A model generated the notes under the pieces. The model made no database searches. It was not told where the DNA came from and saw nothing but the letters and a program-made list of their open reading frames with translations. Of a stretch of 57,482 nucleotides of DNA, positions 1 to 9,561 are shown in pieces; the stretch's first letter is position 1; every line of letters starts with the position of its first letter. The translations under genes were made by a program, and so were the position numbers. Source of the stretch: an uncultured Hyphomicrobiaceae bacterium (GTDB lineage Bacteria > Pseudomonadota > Alphaproteobacteria > Rhizobiales > CAMYJA01); NCBI GenBank assembly GCA_947258705.1, contig CAMYJA010000010.1, forward strand, positions 9,489 to 66,970, read 5' to 3'.

Positions 1-38
1 GGCAGCGCCGGGCCGAAAATGTGGAGTTATGACCGCCA

Positions 39-476
39 ATGATTTGGAGAACAATCGTACGTCTCATTCTAATTCCCATCGCCTTTATGCTGGCGTTGAT
101 AAGCGCCATGTTCGTTCTGTTCACGCTGGGGCAGGAACGCATCGTTCAGGAAATGGCCATCGGCGGTGAAAACGGTGACTGGATCGATCTCGCAACGGGC
201 CTCGTTACCAATGCCGAGCTGTTCCTCAGTCTCGCATCGGCCCTCACCATCGTGCCGACGCTGTTGCTGATCATCATCGGCGAGGTATCGCGCATTCGCT
301 CAAGCATTTATTACATCGTCGGTGGCGGAGCAGTACTCGCTGCAATTCCGGTTCTTGCCCGGCTTTCCGCTGCTGAGGATTTCATACTTCCATCCACGGC
401 CATATTGCAGATCTTCGCCACCGCAGGCTTTGCCGCGGGTCTGGTTTACTGGCTCATAGCGGGACGCACTGCATAG
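39..476 (+). CDS. small four-helix membrane protein, function unknown
   Basis: This 145-residue protein is mostly hydrophobic. About four membrane segments can be seen, near residues 5-30, 58-80, 88-108 and 118-140. A short polar loop between the first two contains a GENGDW stretch. I see no catalytic or metal-binding motif and recognise no family. It stands alone on the plus strand, 96 bases before the next gene, so it may be co-transcribed with it. The length and clean membrane topology favour a real gene over a chance frame. The function is unassigned. Confidence 0.6.
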   Translation: MIWRTIVRLILIPIAFMLALISAMFVLFTLGQERIVQEMAIGGENGDWIDLATGLVTNAELFLSLASALTIVPTLLLIIIGEVSRIRSSIYYIVGGGAVLAAIPVLARLSAAEDFILPSTAILQIFATAGFAAGLVYWLIAGRTA

Positions 477-572
477 TCTGAAAAATATGCTATGAACATA
501 CAAAGGCGCCCTAAGTGAAAACGGCGGCACACAGCCTGACCCGGGCTGTTACAGATGGAATGGGGAGGCAAC

Positions 573-1628
573 ATGTTTTTCGACATCAAGTCCCAGATCA
601 AACTGGCGCAAAACCTGACCGAACTCACATTGCGGAATATGAGTGATGCCGCAGGGCTTATTAACGGTCCCGGTTCCACCGGCACCCGCGAAACCGGATC
701 GAAACGTAAACGGACCGGTGCCCGCACCAGGGATGCGAATAAAAGTCCCCTCTCGGAAATGATGGATCCGACTGCATGGATAGAACAGATGATGGCAAAT
801 GCGGCCGCTGCGCCGGCACCTTATCAACCATCGCTCTGGTGGCCCCTGAACCCGTCATTTCTATCGATGCTGCAACCGGCCGCCCAGGCGATCCCCAATA
901 TGGCAATCCCCCTGGGGCTGAATCCCGCCAGCACCGGTCCGATGGGACTGTCCCCGTTTGGGGCTAACCCTTTCGCTATGGGAAAAGCCGATGCTCCAGG
1001 GCCTCTACCCGTATTCAGCGCATCGTCCCCCTTCACCGGCGGCGATATAGCCGAACTGCCGAACATGTTCTGGTGGCTGGTCGAGCCGGACCGGAAGGAT
1101 CGCCGTGCTGCGTCGAATGAGGAGGACGCGGAAATCGCGACCTGGGCCATGGTCATGGATCCCTTCGGCCTGTTTGGAGACCCCCAAACCGAAACGGTCG
1201 AAGAGGACGAGGCCGAAGAAGAGAAAAAATCACCCGACGTTTTTAATCCCTTTCATCTGATGTTCGATCCCTTCGGTTTTTTCACGGAAAGGGAGAGCGA
1301 AAGGGACAGTGAAAAGTCTGCCGCCGAGGATAGGGGGCCAGACCGGGACAAAGGGTCCGGCCGCGGCACGGAGAGTGCGGATCGATATGAAATTCCGACC
1401 ACGTTCGATCTTTTCGATCCCTTCAAACTAATGCAGCCGCAATCAAATGAGGGGACAACCGGCACGGGCGGAGACAGCCGCAATCACTTTTTTGGCTTCC
1501 AGCCGGGCGCACGGCATCCGCTAATGAATTCGGGCAGGCCGACCGGCATGTTTTACGTAGCGGTCGCATTGCCGCCTGAGATCGAAAGCGTAAATCCCCA
1601 CCTTCCCGGGTGGAATCTCGCTTTTTAG
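573..1628 (+). CDS. low-complexity protein with repeated DPF/NPF motifs, unknown
   Basis: This 351-residue protein is largely disordered by composition. A short amphipathic N-terminus (residues 1-25) is followed by a basic patch (about 43-55), a proline- and methionine-rich stretch (about 80-155), and alternating acidic/basic low-complexity segments (205-220, 238-275). Set in these are aromatic motifs of the form D/N-P-F-x-L/F-M/F at 195-201, 224-237 (two in tandem) and 280-287, with looser SPF/NPF copies near 128-136. The C-terminus (325-351) looks foldable. The start at 573 is preferred over the in-frame ATG at 555 because GGGGAGG lies just upstream of it. I do not recognise the family. The motif array suggests a scaffold or granule-binding role, which is inference only. 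Confidence 0.7.
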   Translation: MFFDIKSQIKLAQNLTELTLRNMSDAAGLINGPGSTGTRETGSKRKRTGARTRDANKSPLSEMMDPTAWIEQMMANAAAAPAPYQPSLWWPLNPSFLSMLQPAAQAIPNMAIPLGLNPASTGPMGLSPFGANPFAMGKADAPGPLPVFSASSPFTGGDIAELPNMFWWLVEPDRKDRRAASNEEDAEIATWAMVMDPFGLFGDPQTETVEEDEAEEEKKSPDVFNPFHLMFDPFGFFTERESERDSEKSAAEDRGPDRDKGSGRGTESADRYEIPTTFDLFDPFKLMQPQSNEGTTGTGGDSRNHFFGFQPGARHPLMNSGRPTGMFYVAVALPPEIESVNPHLPGWNLAF

Positions 1629-1655
1629 GTGGAATACTTTTTGCTGGAATGCGCT

Positions 1656-2648
1656 CTAGCTGAGAAGACCGACGGCAAAATATGCGGCCAGAAATCCGCA
1701 AGGCAGCGTCAGAATCCACGCGGCGAAAATATGAGTGATTTTTTTCCACTTTGCCTGTCGGCTGAACGCACCGATACCGATAAGGCTGCCGACAGAGACA
1801 TGGGTGGTGGATACGCCAAATCCGAATTTTGAGGCGAATATCACCAGAAACGCCGTCACGAGATTTCCGGCAAATCCCTGAGAGGGGGTCATTTCCGTCA
1901 CCTCTTTGCTCATGACATGCGCAACGTCCCTGGAAAAAAGAAATCCGCCCACTACCATCATCAAGGCGACGGCAAGAAATATTACTGTCGGCGAAAGCGC
2001 AAGACCATTGGCCAGCAGAAAGATCGACGCTATTTTCGGCGTATCGTTCACGCCGCGTGCGAAACAAACACTGAATCCCGACGCCATATGCGCCTTGTCC
2101 ACGATGGCGGCATACCTGCTCGTCAATTGCGCGGGCTCAACAAGGCTCGCAATAACATGGCGCGGCTTAAGCACCGCTCTCGAGCGCCAGACGCCGAAGG
2201 TCAATAAAATAGCCAGTAAAGGCGAAAGAAGGAGCGGTAAAAAAGCCTTGTCGAAAAGAGAGCCCATCGCCGCCTCGGCTTCTGGAAAGGCCAGGGCGGC
2301 CCCGGTCAGGGATCCGAGTATCGCATGGGTGGTCGAAACCGGATAGCGGAGGAAAGTGGCCAGGGCAACCGTGAACGCTGCGCCGAACGCAAACGCGCCT
2401 GCAAATATCGGATCGGCCAGCACCTCACCGGCGACAATGCCCTTGCCCGAAAATGTACGGACCAGCTCCGACCCGAGATAAATCGCGGCACAGCCACCCA
2501 GAAAAGTCGCAATATTGGCAAGAACGAGTGCGCGGGAATATGAAAGCGTCCCGCTCCCCCACAGGGTGGCCATTCCCTTGAAATTATCATTGGCCCCATT
2601 GGCAACGCTGAGGGCCAGAACAGTGAACAGAAAAAAGGCAGCTAGCAT
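1656..2648 (-). CDS. inorganic phosphate transporter, PiT family
   Basis: This is a low-affinity, cation-coupled inorganic phosphate permease of the inner membrane. The 330-residue protein has about ten hydrophobic segments. It carries the duplicated PiT signature: NGANDNFKG near residue 20 and a second copy, RGVNDTPK, in the second half. The start at 2648 has GAGGA five bases upstream and begins directly with the first membrane helix. The frame stays open back to 2780, but the extra N-terminus is hydrophilic and lacks a good ribosome binding site. No phoU-like or DUF47 partner is adjacent. The gene is divergent from argG. Confidence 0.88.
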   Translation of the reverse strand: MLAAFFLFTVLALSVANGANDNFKGMATLWGSGTLSYSRALVLANIATFLGGCAAIYLGSELVRTFSGKGIVAGEVLADPIFAGAFAFGAAFTVALATFLRYPVSTTHAILGSLTGAALAFPEAEAAMGSLFDKAFLPLLLSPLLAILLTFGVWRSRAVLKPRHVIASLVEPAQLTSRYAAIVDKAHMASGFSVCFARGVNDTPKIASIFLLANGLALSPTVIFLAVALMMVVGGFLFSRDVAHVMSKEVTEMTPSQGFAGNLVTAFLVIFASKFGFGVSTTHVSVGSLIGIGAFSRQAKWKKITHIFAAWILTLPCGFLAAYFAVGLLS

Positions 2649-2839
2649 GAAGATCCTCGGTCGTACTGACATAAAACTGTCGTAAAAGGCCAAATCCGGA
2701 TCAAATATGCAACCTACTTTTTCGTGAGTTGAGCGGAACGAATTGTGAAAGTCGTGAAATAAACAATCGCCCATTGCCAAGATCGCAACTATAGTGCAGA
2801 CCGATTTTCACTGAATTAAACTGAACAGGACGAACCAAA

Positions 2840-4057
2840 TTGAACGACATAAATAAGGTCGTGCTCGCCTATTCAGGCGGTCTGGACACCTCGATCATCC
2901 TGAAATGGCTTGAGACCACCTATGATTGCGAGGTGGTGACCTTTACCGCCGATCTCGGACAGGAAGAGGAGCTTGAGCCGGCGCGGCAGAAAGCGGAAAT
3001 GATGGGTATCAAGGAGATCTATATCGAAGATCTCCGGGAGGAATTCGTTTCAAATTACGTCTTTCCGATGTTCCGGGCCAACGCGCTTTACGAAGGCATC
3101 TACCTGCTTGGCACATCCATCGCCCGCCCGCTCATCGCCAAGCGCCAGATTGAAATAGCTGCCGAAACCGGCGCCGATGCGGTCGCTCATGGCGCCACCG
3201 GAAAGGGCAATGACCAGGTTCGTTTTGAACTCGGCTATTACGCGTGCAATCCCGACATCAAGGTCATCTCCCCCTGGCGCGAATGGGATTTCGTGTCCCG
3301 AGAAGATCTCCTGGCTTTCGCGGAAAAACACCAGATCCCGGTCCCCAAGGACAAGCGCGGAGAGGCGCCGTTCTCGTGCGATGCCAACATGCTTCATACA
3401 TCGTCGGAAGGAAAAGTCCTCGAAGACCCGGGCGAGGAAGCGCCCGAATATGTCTATCAGCGCACCGTTTCGCCGTTGGACGCCCCCGACAAGCCGACTT
3501 ATGTCGAGATCGGTTTTGAAAGCGGTGATGCCGTCTCCATAGACGGCGAAGCGATGAGCCCGGCGAGCCTTCTGTCGCGCCTCAATCAACTCGGCGGTGC
3601 AAACGGCATCGGTCGTATCGATCTCGTCGAAAACCGTTTCGTCGGCATGAAATCGCGCGGAATTTACGAAACGCCCGGCGGTACGATACTCCTGAGCGCT
3701 CATCGCGGCATCGAACAAATCACGCTCGACCGGGGTGCCGCGCATCTCAAGGACGAATTGATGCCGCGCTACGCCGAACTTATCTATAATGGTTTTTGGT
3801 TTTCGCCCGAACGTGAAATGCTGCAGGCGCTGATCGACAATTCTCAGGCGCAGGTCACGGGATCGGTCCGCCTGAAGCTCTATAAGGGCAATGTCGACAT
3901 CGTCGGACGCACATCGCCCTGGTCGCTTTATTCCGAGGACCTGGTGACGTTTGAAGATGACGCCGGCGCCTATGACCAGAAAGACGCGCAGGGATTTATT
4001 AAATTGAACGCACTGCGCCTGCGCACGCTGGCCGCGCGCAAAAAGCGCCTTTCGTAA
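2840..4057 (+). CDS. argG: argininosuccinate synthase
   Basis: The enzyme joins citrulline and aspartate with ATP to form argininosuccinate, the penultimate step of arginine synthesis, in the cytosol. At 405 residues it has the normal family length. The N-type ATP pyrophosphatase loop AYSGGLDTS is at residues 10-18, and conserved blocks such as [13 protein letters not shown] and the SPWREWDF region follow. Translation appears to start at TTG, with AGGA about nine bases upstream. No in-frame ATG precedes the conserved N-terminus. A GNAT gene follows 36 bases later and may be co-transcribed. Confidence 0.97.
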   Translation: MNDINKVVLAYSGGLDTSIILKWLETTYDCEVVTFTADLGQEEELEPARQKAEMMGIKEIYIEDLREEFVSNYVFPMFRANALYEGIYLLGTSIARPLIAKRQIEIAAETGADAVAHGATGKGNDQVRFELGYYACNPDIKVISPWREWDFVSREDLLAFAEKHQIPVPKDKRGEAPFSCDANMLHTSSEGKVLEDPGEEAPEYVYQRTVSPLDAPDKPTYVEIGFESGDAVSIDGEAMSPASLLSRLNQLGGANGIGRIDLVENRFVGMKSRGIYETPGGTILLSAHRGIEQITLDRGAAHLKDELMPRYAELIYNGFWFSPEREMLQALIDNSQAQVTGSVRLKLYKGNVDIVGRTSPWSLYSEDLVTFEDDAGAYDQKDAQGFIKLNALRLRTLAARKKRLS

Positions 4058-4093
4058 ATTCAAGCCACCAACAGATATGGCAATTTTCAGATC

Positions 4094-4615
4094 ATGGTCA
4101 AAGTCAACGCCGGGATAAGAAAGGTCAGGCTGGACGATATATTCGCCTTGACCGATCTCTATGGTGAAACCCAGCGCGCAACCTATCGCGGCATCATCCC
4201 CCACGATGCGCTGGAGCTGGCAATTGCGCGGCGCAAGCCCGATTGGTGGCGGCGCAATATCGACAAGGGATCAAAAAGCCTGATCCTCGAATATGACGGG
4301 CGCGCCCAGGGCTATGTCACTTACGGCCCCAGCCGTTACGGCGATATTTCCTATAAGGGGGAAATCTACGAAATTTACATACGCCCCGACTTCCAGGGCT
4401 GCGGCTTCGGCGGCGAATTGTTCGACCGCGCCCGCAGCGACCTAAAGGCCGAGGGCAGGGAGGGGCTGATGGCCTGGACCATCGCGGCCAACGAACGGGC
4501 CGTTGGATTTTTCAGGCATAGAAACGGCATTGAGTTCGCGAAATCCCAGATCAACTACCGGACACGCACCTTGCTGCGCATCGCCATGGGTTGGCCGGAT
4601 CAGCCCGCGCACTGA
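4094..4615 (+). CDS. GNAT-family N-acetyltransferase
   Basis: The 173-residue protein has GNAT architecture. A strand reads GEIYEIYIRPDFQGCGFGGELF (about residues 93-114), in which the R-x-x-G-x-G/A acetyl-CoA loop takes the form QGCGFGG. It is followed by the beta-5/alpha-4 region around AWTIAANERAVGFFRHRNG. It would transfer an acetyl group from acetyl-CoA to an amine. The substrate cannot be told from sequence. It lies 36 bases downstream of argG on the same strand, but adjacency alone does not tie it to arginine metabolism. No strong ribosome binding site is seen, so the start is moderately certain. Confidence 0.8.
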   Translation: MVKVNAGIRKVRLDDIFALTDLYGETQRATYRGIIPHDALELAIARRKPDWWRRNIDKGSKSLILEYDGRAQGYVTYGPSRYGDISYKGEIYEIYIRPDFQGCGFGGELFDRARSDLKAEGREGLMAWTIAANERAVGFFRHRNGIEFAKSQINYRTRTLLRIAMGWPDQPAH

Positions 4616-4724
4616 GTGTTAGAGCGGAGACTAAGTGGCCCCGCGCCCAGATTTGAAGCGCCCGCCGCCGGGGTAGGCGAAGACGTCCTGGTCGGCGCAA
4701 AATAAATGCACGGATAAGCTATCC

Positions 4725-5282
4725 CTAAGCGAAATGCGCGCGCTCATACTGTTGTGCCGCCTGCTGCGGAGCGCTCTGCTTATCCATTTCACTGAGCGAA
4801 GCGTAGGCCAGGTTAATCCGCTGCAACATCGCACTTGCATATTCCAGAATTTCGTCCGGTAGATCATGCGAGGCGTACCGGTCGGGATGATAGGCTTTCA
4901 CAAGCTTATGATAGGCCGAACGCACGAGTTCGTGCGAAGCGCCATGCGCAACCCCGAGCACGGCATGTGGATCGAAATCCTTTTGCCTGAAGTCGCGGCC
5001 TTCAAGCTGGCTGGCCTTGGGGACATTCGTGACGCTCAGCGACCGGATCGAACCTTTCGCGAGCAGCATCTGATCGCCGCGATAGGGCTCGAACACGACG
5101 AACCGGCCTTCAGAGTTCAACTCTTGTTTGATTGTGCGTGTTTTCGCAACCATGATCCGCCCGCGCAATTTTGATCCGTCATCCAGGATGACATGAACGG
5201 GATGGCCCTTTTTTTCCAATCCGGCGCCCTGGTCGACAGCATTGCGTTCAAACATGGGACTATCCAATCCTTCTGGTTTCAT
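4725..5282 (-). CDS. J-domain (DnaJ-like) protein with N-terminal beta-rich domain
   Basis: The 185-residue protein ends in a J domain. The essential HPD tripeptide sits in KAYHPDRY at residues 132-134, flanked by helix II (LVRSAYHKLVKAY) and helix III/IV sequences. J domains stimulate ATP hydrolysis by Hsp70 (DnaK). The N-terminal half (about residues 20-90) is predicted beta-rich (HVILDDGSKLRGRI and following) and resembles a small barrel. There is no G/F-rich or zinc domain, so this is a class III J protein. The start could also be the ATG at 5255 or a TTG at 5300; none has an ideal ribosome binding site. The client is unknown. Confidence 0.8.
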   Translation of the reverse strand: MKPEGLDSPMFERNAVDQGAGLEKKGHPVHVILDDGSKLRGRIMVAKTRTIKQELNSEGRFVVFEPYRGDQMLLAKGSIRSLSVTNVPKASQLEGRDFRQKDFDPHAVLGVAHGASHELVRSAYHKLVKAYHPDRYASHDLPDEILEYASAMLQRINLAYASLSEMDKQSAPQQAAQQYERAHFA

Positions 5283-5360
5283 TATGAAACGGCCAAACAA
5301 ATCTAATAAGGGGAGATGCAGAAATCGTGCTAACCGCCGCGACGGTTTCTTTTCACAACT

Positions 5361-5762
5361 CTATTGCTTCTCCACTTTTGGGATTGTCTCCAGATCGGGC
5401 AGCCAGCTCAGGGCAGAGCGGTGCCAAATCTGTTTTCGCGGTATGAGCCGATCGCGCTGCCGCGCCGTGCCCAGACGAATATTGTACAGCTTTGGCCCTA
5501 CACCGACGGATGTCGCGTAAATTCCCGATCCGCATTCGGGACAGAAAGCCTGGGCCCGTTTTGCACCGCTCGATCCCGTTTTAATATAGATCTTTGGTTC
5601 CCCGGTCAGAACCAAATCGGCCTCGGGTACGCGGGCGATGGTGCGGAACGCAGTCGCCGACAGGGCCTGGCAGTCGGTGCAGTGACAAATCGCGACATTG
5701 TCGGGATCAATCTCGGCCTCATATGAAATTTTGCCACAGTGGCACGCACCGTCAACCTTCAT
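5361..5762 (-). CDS. GFA-family (CENP-V/GFA domain) zinc protein
   Basis: The 133-residue protein matches the Gfa fold, described in glutathione-dependent formaldehyde-activating enzyme. Zinc-binding cysteines are visible in ACHCGKISYE near the N-terminus, CHCTDCQ at about 30-36, and CPECGSG at about 74-80. The family binds structural and catalytic zinc. Most members outside true Gfa have no proven substrate, so a formaldehyde role is not claimed. The start at 5762 gives the family's usual N-terminus and has AAGGGTG upstream. The frame stays open to 5813, but that extension is not family-like. Confidence 0.85.
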   Translation of the reverse strand: MKVDGACHCGKISYEAEIDPDNVAICHCTDCQALSATAFRTIARVPEADLVLTGEPKIYIKTGSSGAKRAQAFCPECGSGIYATSVGVGPKLYNIRLGTARQRDRLIPRKQIWHRSALSWLPDLETIPKVEKQ

Positions 5763-6127
5763 TCTTATCACCCTTGTATTGCACCCAATTATCTCGTTCG
5801 GACACCCTATCAAGAAAAACCATCACCAGCTAAACGGAAAAACCGGCAATCGGCTGCCAGTTCTACCCGTTCCATGAAAATCAACCACTAGCGATGTCAA
5901 CGACAATGTGTTAGGTCAACGCCCCGAACGTATTAATGCGAATATCGAAGTGCACTTTGAATAAACGGGTGCGGCGCATTATATCAAACTTATCGAATTA
6001 CCCTATCGACCTCACCGGACATGATCGTCGTCATGCAGAATACCTGAAAGGGTAGGGTCCGCCGCTGTGGTCATTGAAGAGACGGCAGATTGAACCCTGT
6101 CGGCCCAACGTCTTGAGAAAGAATATT
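5763..6127. other. intergenic region upstream of typA
   Basis: About 365 bases lie between the divergently transcribed GFA gene and typA. No convincing open frame, RNA gene or terminator was found. It must hold the promoters for both neighbours. A run of AT-rich sequence around 5975-6005 is the likeliest promoter area, but no clear -35/-10 pair stands out. Confidence 0.4.
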
Positions 6128-7942
6128 ATGGAACTGCGCAACATCGCCATCATCGCCCATGTCGATCATGGCAAGACATCCCTTATTGACGTGCTTTTGC
6201 GCGAAACCGGCACTTTCCGGGACAATCAGCAGGTCGATGAACGGGTGATGGATTCAAACGACCTCGAACGAGAGCGCGGCATAACCATTCTGGCCAAATG
6301 CACAAGCATCGTCTGGAAGGACACACGCATCAATATTGTCGACACGCCCGGCCATGCCGATTTTGGCGGCGAGGTCGAGCGGATACTCAATATGGTTGAC
6401 GGTGTCATTGTCCTTGTCGACGCCGCCGAAGGCCCTATGCCGCAAACCAAATTCGTTGTTGCAAAAGCACTCAACCTCGGCCTGAAACCGATTGTCGCCA
6501 TCAACAAGATCGACAAGCCCGATGAGCGTCATGATTTCGTTCTCGATGCCGTCTTCGACCTTTTCGCGGCCCTTGACGCCGATGAGGAACAGCTCGACTT
6601 CCCAGTGCTTTACGGCTCCGCCAAACAGGGCTGGATGGCCGACACGCCCGACGGTGCACAGGAAAACATGGCCCCGCTTCTCGACCTGGTGCTCAATCAT
6701 GTCGAACAACCGAAAATCCAGACTGGTTCGTTCCGCATGCTAGCGACCACCATAGAAGCGGACCCCTATCTCGGCCGCATATTGACCGGGCGCATCACAT
6801 CGGGCGAAATCGCGGCCAACAGCCAGATCAAGGCGATCTCCACGGACGGCACCACCGTCGATCAGGGGCAGGTCTCGAAGGTTCTGGCCTTTCGGGGGCT
6901 CGAACGCCAACCCATCGATGTCGGCCAAGCAGGCGATATCGTCGCCATCGCCGGCCTCAAACAGGCAACCGTATCCAATACGCTCTGCGCACCGGACGTC
7001 ACGGAACCCATTCCCGCGGATCCCGTCGATCCGCCGACTCTTGAAATGACGTTCCGCATCAATGACGGACCGCTTGCCGGTCTCGATGGCGACAAGGTGC
7101 AAAGCCGTGTCATTCGTGAACGCCTGTTGCGCGAGGCGGAAGGCAATATCGCGCTAAAGATTTCAGAAACGGGCGAAAAGGACGCATTTGAGGTGGCGGG
7201 ACGTGGCGAGCTGCAACTGGCCATCCTCATTGAAACCATGCGTCGCGAAGGTTTTGAACTCACGGTTTCGCGCCCAAAGGTCGTCTTGAAGCACGATCCC
7301 GATCTCGGTCAGGACCTGGAGCCCATCGAAGAGGTAACCATTGATGTCGATGAAGAATTTTCAGGGGCCGTGGTCCAGAAGCTCTCTGAGCGTCGTGGCG
7401 ATCTCATTGAAATGAAGCCCTCGGGTGGCGGCCGCCAGCGCCTGGTTCTTCACGTCCCTACGCGAGGTCTCATCGGCTATCAAAGCGAGCTTCTCTCCGA
7501 CACCCGCGGCACCGCTATACTCAATCGCATTTTCCATGAATACGTACCCTTCAAGGGTGCGATCCAGGGCCGCCGCACCGGCGTGCTCATGTCGAACGGC
7601 AACGGCGCCGCCGTCGCCTTTGCCCTCTTTAACCTTGAAGACCGCGGCCCCCTAATGATCAATCCCCAGGACCAGGTCTATGAAGGCATGATCGTGGGAG
7701 AGCATTCGAAAGGCCAGGATCTGGCAGTCAATGTATTGAAGGGAAAAAAGCTGACCAATATGCGCGCCTCCGGAAAAGACGATGCCGTTTCCCTGACGAC
7801 GCCCATGAAAATGACGCTGGAGAAGGCGCTCTCCTATATTCGCGACGACGAACTGGTGGAGATCACGCCAAATCATATCCGCCTGCGCAAGCGTCTACTC
7901 GATCCCAATGACCGCAAACGCGCCGAGCGCGCCAGCGCGTGA
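6128..7942 (+). CDS. typA: translational GTPase TypA/BipA
   Basis: This ribosome-binding GTPase of the EF-G family is involved in stress and low-temperature growth and in 50S assembly. It has 604 residues, close to the usual length of about 607. The G1 loop AHVDHGKT is at residues 10-17. G2/G3 follow ([24 protein letters not shown]), then G4 (NKID), domains II and III, and the BipA-specific C-terminal region ([18 protein letters not shown]). The start at 6128 is the family start; an in-frame extension to 6074 is not. GAGAAAG lies upstream. It converges on ccmG with only ten bases between the stops. Confidence 0.96.
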   Translation: MELRNIAIIAHVDHGKTSLIDVLLRETGTFRDNQQVDERVMDSNDLERERGITILAKCTSIVWKDTRINIVDTPGHADFGGEVERILNMVDGVIVLVDAAEGPMPQTKFVVAKALNLGLKPIVAINKIDKPDERHDFVLDAVFDLFAALDADEEQLDFPVLYGSAKQGWMADTPDGAQENMAPLLDLVLNHVEQPKIQTGSFRMLATTIEADPYLGRILTGRITSGEIAANSQIKAISTDGTTVDQGQVSKVLAFRGLERQPIDVGQAGDIVAIAGLKQATVSNTLCAPDVTEPIPADPVDPPTLEMTFRINDGPLAGLDGDKVQSRVIRERLLREAEGNIALKISETGEKDAFEVAGRGELQLAILIETMRREGFELTVSRPKVVLKHDPDLGQDLEPIEEVTIDVDEEFSGAVVQKLSERRGDLIEMKPSGGGRQRLVLHVPTRGLIGYQSELLSDTRGTAILNRIFHEYVPFKGAIQGRRTGVLMSNGNGAAVAFALFNLEDRGPLMINPQDQVYEGMIVGEHSKGQDLAVNVLKGKKLTNMRASGKDDAVSLTTPMKMTLEKALSYIRDDELVEITPNHIRLRKRLLDPNDRKRAERASA

Positions 7943-7952
7943 TATCGCCAGG

Positions 7953-8555
7953 TTAGGAGGAAGGGGAGGGCTTTTTGGCCTTACGTGCCCTCTCCACGGC
8001 GGGCAGGAGTTTGGTGTGGATATCGCGTTCCGATATGGGCCCCACATGCTTGTATGTGATCCGCCCGTAGCCGTCGACTATGAAGGTTTCCGGAACCCCG
8101 TAAACCCCCCAATCGATGGACACCCGCCCTTTTTTGTCGGTGCCGACAGCCACAAAAGGATTGCCATAGCGTCCAAGGAAGCGCCGTGCGTTGACCGGCA
8201 GGTCTTTGTTGTTGATGCCGAAAAGGGGTGCGCCGGCGAGTTTCTGGAACTTCACCAGATAGGGGTGTTCCTGATGGCACGGCACGCACCATGAGGCCCA
8301 TACATTGACGAGCGAAACCTTGCCCTGGGCGAGGTCTTCATTCGAAAAACCGGGCACCTGCTTGCCACCCGACTTCAGCCCCTCGACTGGAGGCAGAACG
8401 AACTCCGGAACCGGCTGGCCGATGAGCGCGGATGGCAGTTTTTTCGGATCACCATATTTCAGCGCGAAAGCCAGAAATCCCGCCAGACCCAAAAAAATAA
8501 GCACGGGCAGAAACGACAGGCCCGAAGACCGGGTTTTGACAGCTTCATTCGTCAT
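7953..8555 (-). CDS. ccmG: thiol:disulfide interchange protein CcmG/DsbE
   Basis: This membrane-anchored periplasmic thioredoxin-like protein reduces apocytochrome c cysteines before haem attachment. It has 200 residues. One N-terminal anchor helix (about 14-32) is followed by a thioredoxin fold with the redox motif WCVPC at 89-93 (cysteines 90 and 93). The cis-proline region GVYGVPETFIVD is typical of CcmG. It is the last gene of the ccmABCDG run, 12 bases after ccmD. The remaining maturation genes (ccmE, ccmF, ccmH) are not in this window. Confidence 0.95.
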   Translation of the reverse strand: MTNEAVKTRSSGLSFLPVLIFLGLAGFLAFALKYGDPKKLPSALIGQPVPEFVLPPVEGLKSGGKQVPGFSNEDLAQGKVSLVNVWASWCVPCHQEHPYLVKFQKLAGAPLFGINNKDLPVNARRFLGRYGNPFVAVGTDKKGRVSIDWGVYGVPETFIVDGYGRITYKHVGPISERDIHTKLLPAVERARKAKKPSPSS

Positions 8556-8567
8556 GATGTTTTCCGT

Positions 8568-8747
8568 CTATTCCGTCCCGCCCGATTGCGCCGATCGCCG
8601 TGTAATACCGCGGGCCTCGAAATCATCAAGCACCGCCTGTTGCTTCCTGCCGTCATGAATGAGCCACAGGACGAGCGCTGCAAGCCCGCCAATGACAACG
8701 CCGTAAGACATCCATATAAAAGCCGCATGTGGTCCCAAATCCATCAT
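8568..8747 (-). CDS. ccmD: haem exporter subunit CcmD (59 residues)
   Basis: This short gene encodes a 59-residue protein. Its N-terminal segment (residues 5-30, around FIWMSYGVVIGGLAALVLWL) is a single membrane helix, followed by a basic/polar tail starting HDGRKQQ. That is the standard CcmD layout. It lies five bases after ccmC and 12 before ccmG. GGAG is positioned before two consecutive ATGs (8747 and 8744). CcmD binds the CcmC-haem-CcmE complex and helps release holo-CcmE. Size, topology and operon position make the call secure despite low sequence conservation in the family. Confidence 0.9.
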   Translation of the reverse strand: MMDLGPHAAFIWMSYGVVIGGLAALVLWLIHDGRKQQAVLDDFEARGITRRSAQSGGTE

Positions 8748-8752
8748 CCCGA

Positions 8753-9496
8753 TTACTCCGCTGCTTGAGGCGTCATGGCCTCGTCAACCTGTGTGATCCT
8801 GAGTGCTGCTACCCGCCGCCTTAAAATCTCGTTCCGCATGGCCTTCATATGCAGCGCAAAGAAGAGAACCGTAAAAGCGACCGCCATGACGAGAAGCGGA
8901 TACAGAATGCTCGAATGAAGCGTTGATCCCCCCATGCGCATAACGCTCGCAGGCTGATGCAGCGTGTTCCACCAGTTCACAGAGAACTTGATGATCGGCA
9001 GAATGACCGTCCCAACCAGCGCCAGAATGGCGGAAAGCTTGCCCGCCTGCACCTCATCGTCGATAGCGTTTCTGAGTGCGATCAGGCCGAGATAGAGAAA
9101 AAAGAGAATGAGAACCGACGTCAGTCGCGCGTCCCAAACCCAATACGTACCCCACATGGGTTTACCCCAGAGCGATCCCGTCACCAGCGCCGTAAACGTA
9201 AAAACCGCACCAATGGGAGCGGCGGCCTTTGCCGAGACATCCGCCAGAGGGTGCCGCCATACCAGAAGACCGATACTGGACACCGCGATCAATCCGTAAC
9301 ACATCATGGCCAGCCAGGCGGAGGGCACGTGAATGAACATGATCCGCACCGTCTCTCCCTGCTGATAATCGGGTGGCGCCGTAAAAAACGACATATAAAG
9401 ACCGATTGCGAACAGAAGGGCAGTCAGCCCGACGAGCCACGGCAGCAGACGTGCCGAAAAATTCATGAACCAGGTCGGATTTGCAAATCGTAGCAT
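8753..9496 (-). CDS. ccmC: haem exporter/handling protein CcmC
   Basis: This 247-residue protein has six membrane segments. It carries the tryptophan-rich haem-binding signature WGKPMWGTYWVWDARLTS at about residues 109-126 and flanking histidines (HVPSAW; HQPASVMRMGGSTLH). CcmC loads haem onto the chaperone CcmE on the periplasmic side. It lies between ccmB and ccmD on the minus strand. The family length and the intact WWD motif make it fully functional by sequence. Confidence 0.96.
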   Translation of the reverse strand: MLRFANPTWFMNFSARLLPWLVGLTALLFAIGLYMSFFTAPPDYQQGETVRIMFIHVPSAWLAMMCYGLIAVSSIGLLVWRHPLADVSAKAAAPIGAVFTFTALVTGSLWGKPMWGTYWVWDARLTSVLILFFLYLGLIALRNAIDDEVQAGKLSAILALVGTVILPIIKFSVNWWNTLHQPASVMRMGGSTLHSSILYPLLVMAVAFTVLFFALHMKAMRNEILRRRVAALRITQVDEAMTPQAAE

Positions 9497-9561
9497 TTTA
9501 CTCTCTCACTTAGTCGCGCCCCGCGCAGCGTGCGTATTGAAGAATACAGGATCGGCCTATC

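Noticed and set aside
3050-4204. 384-codon frame antisense to argG
   Set aside because: A shadow of argG. The sequence has no family features and no ribosome binding site.
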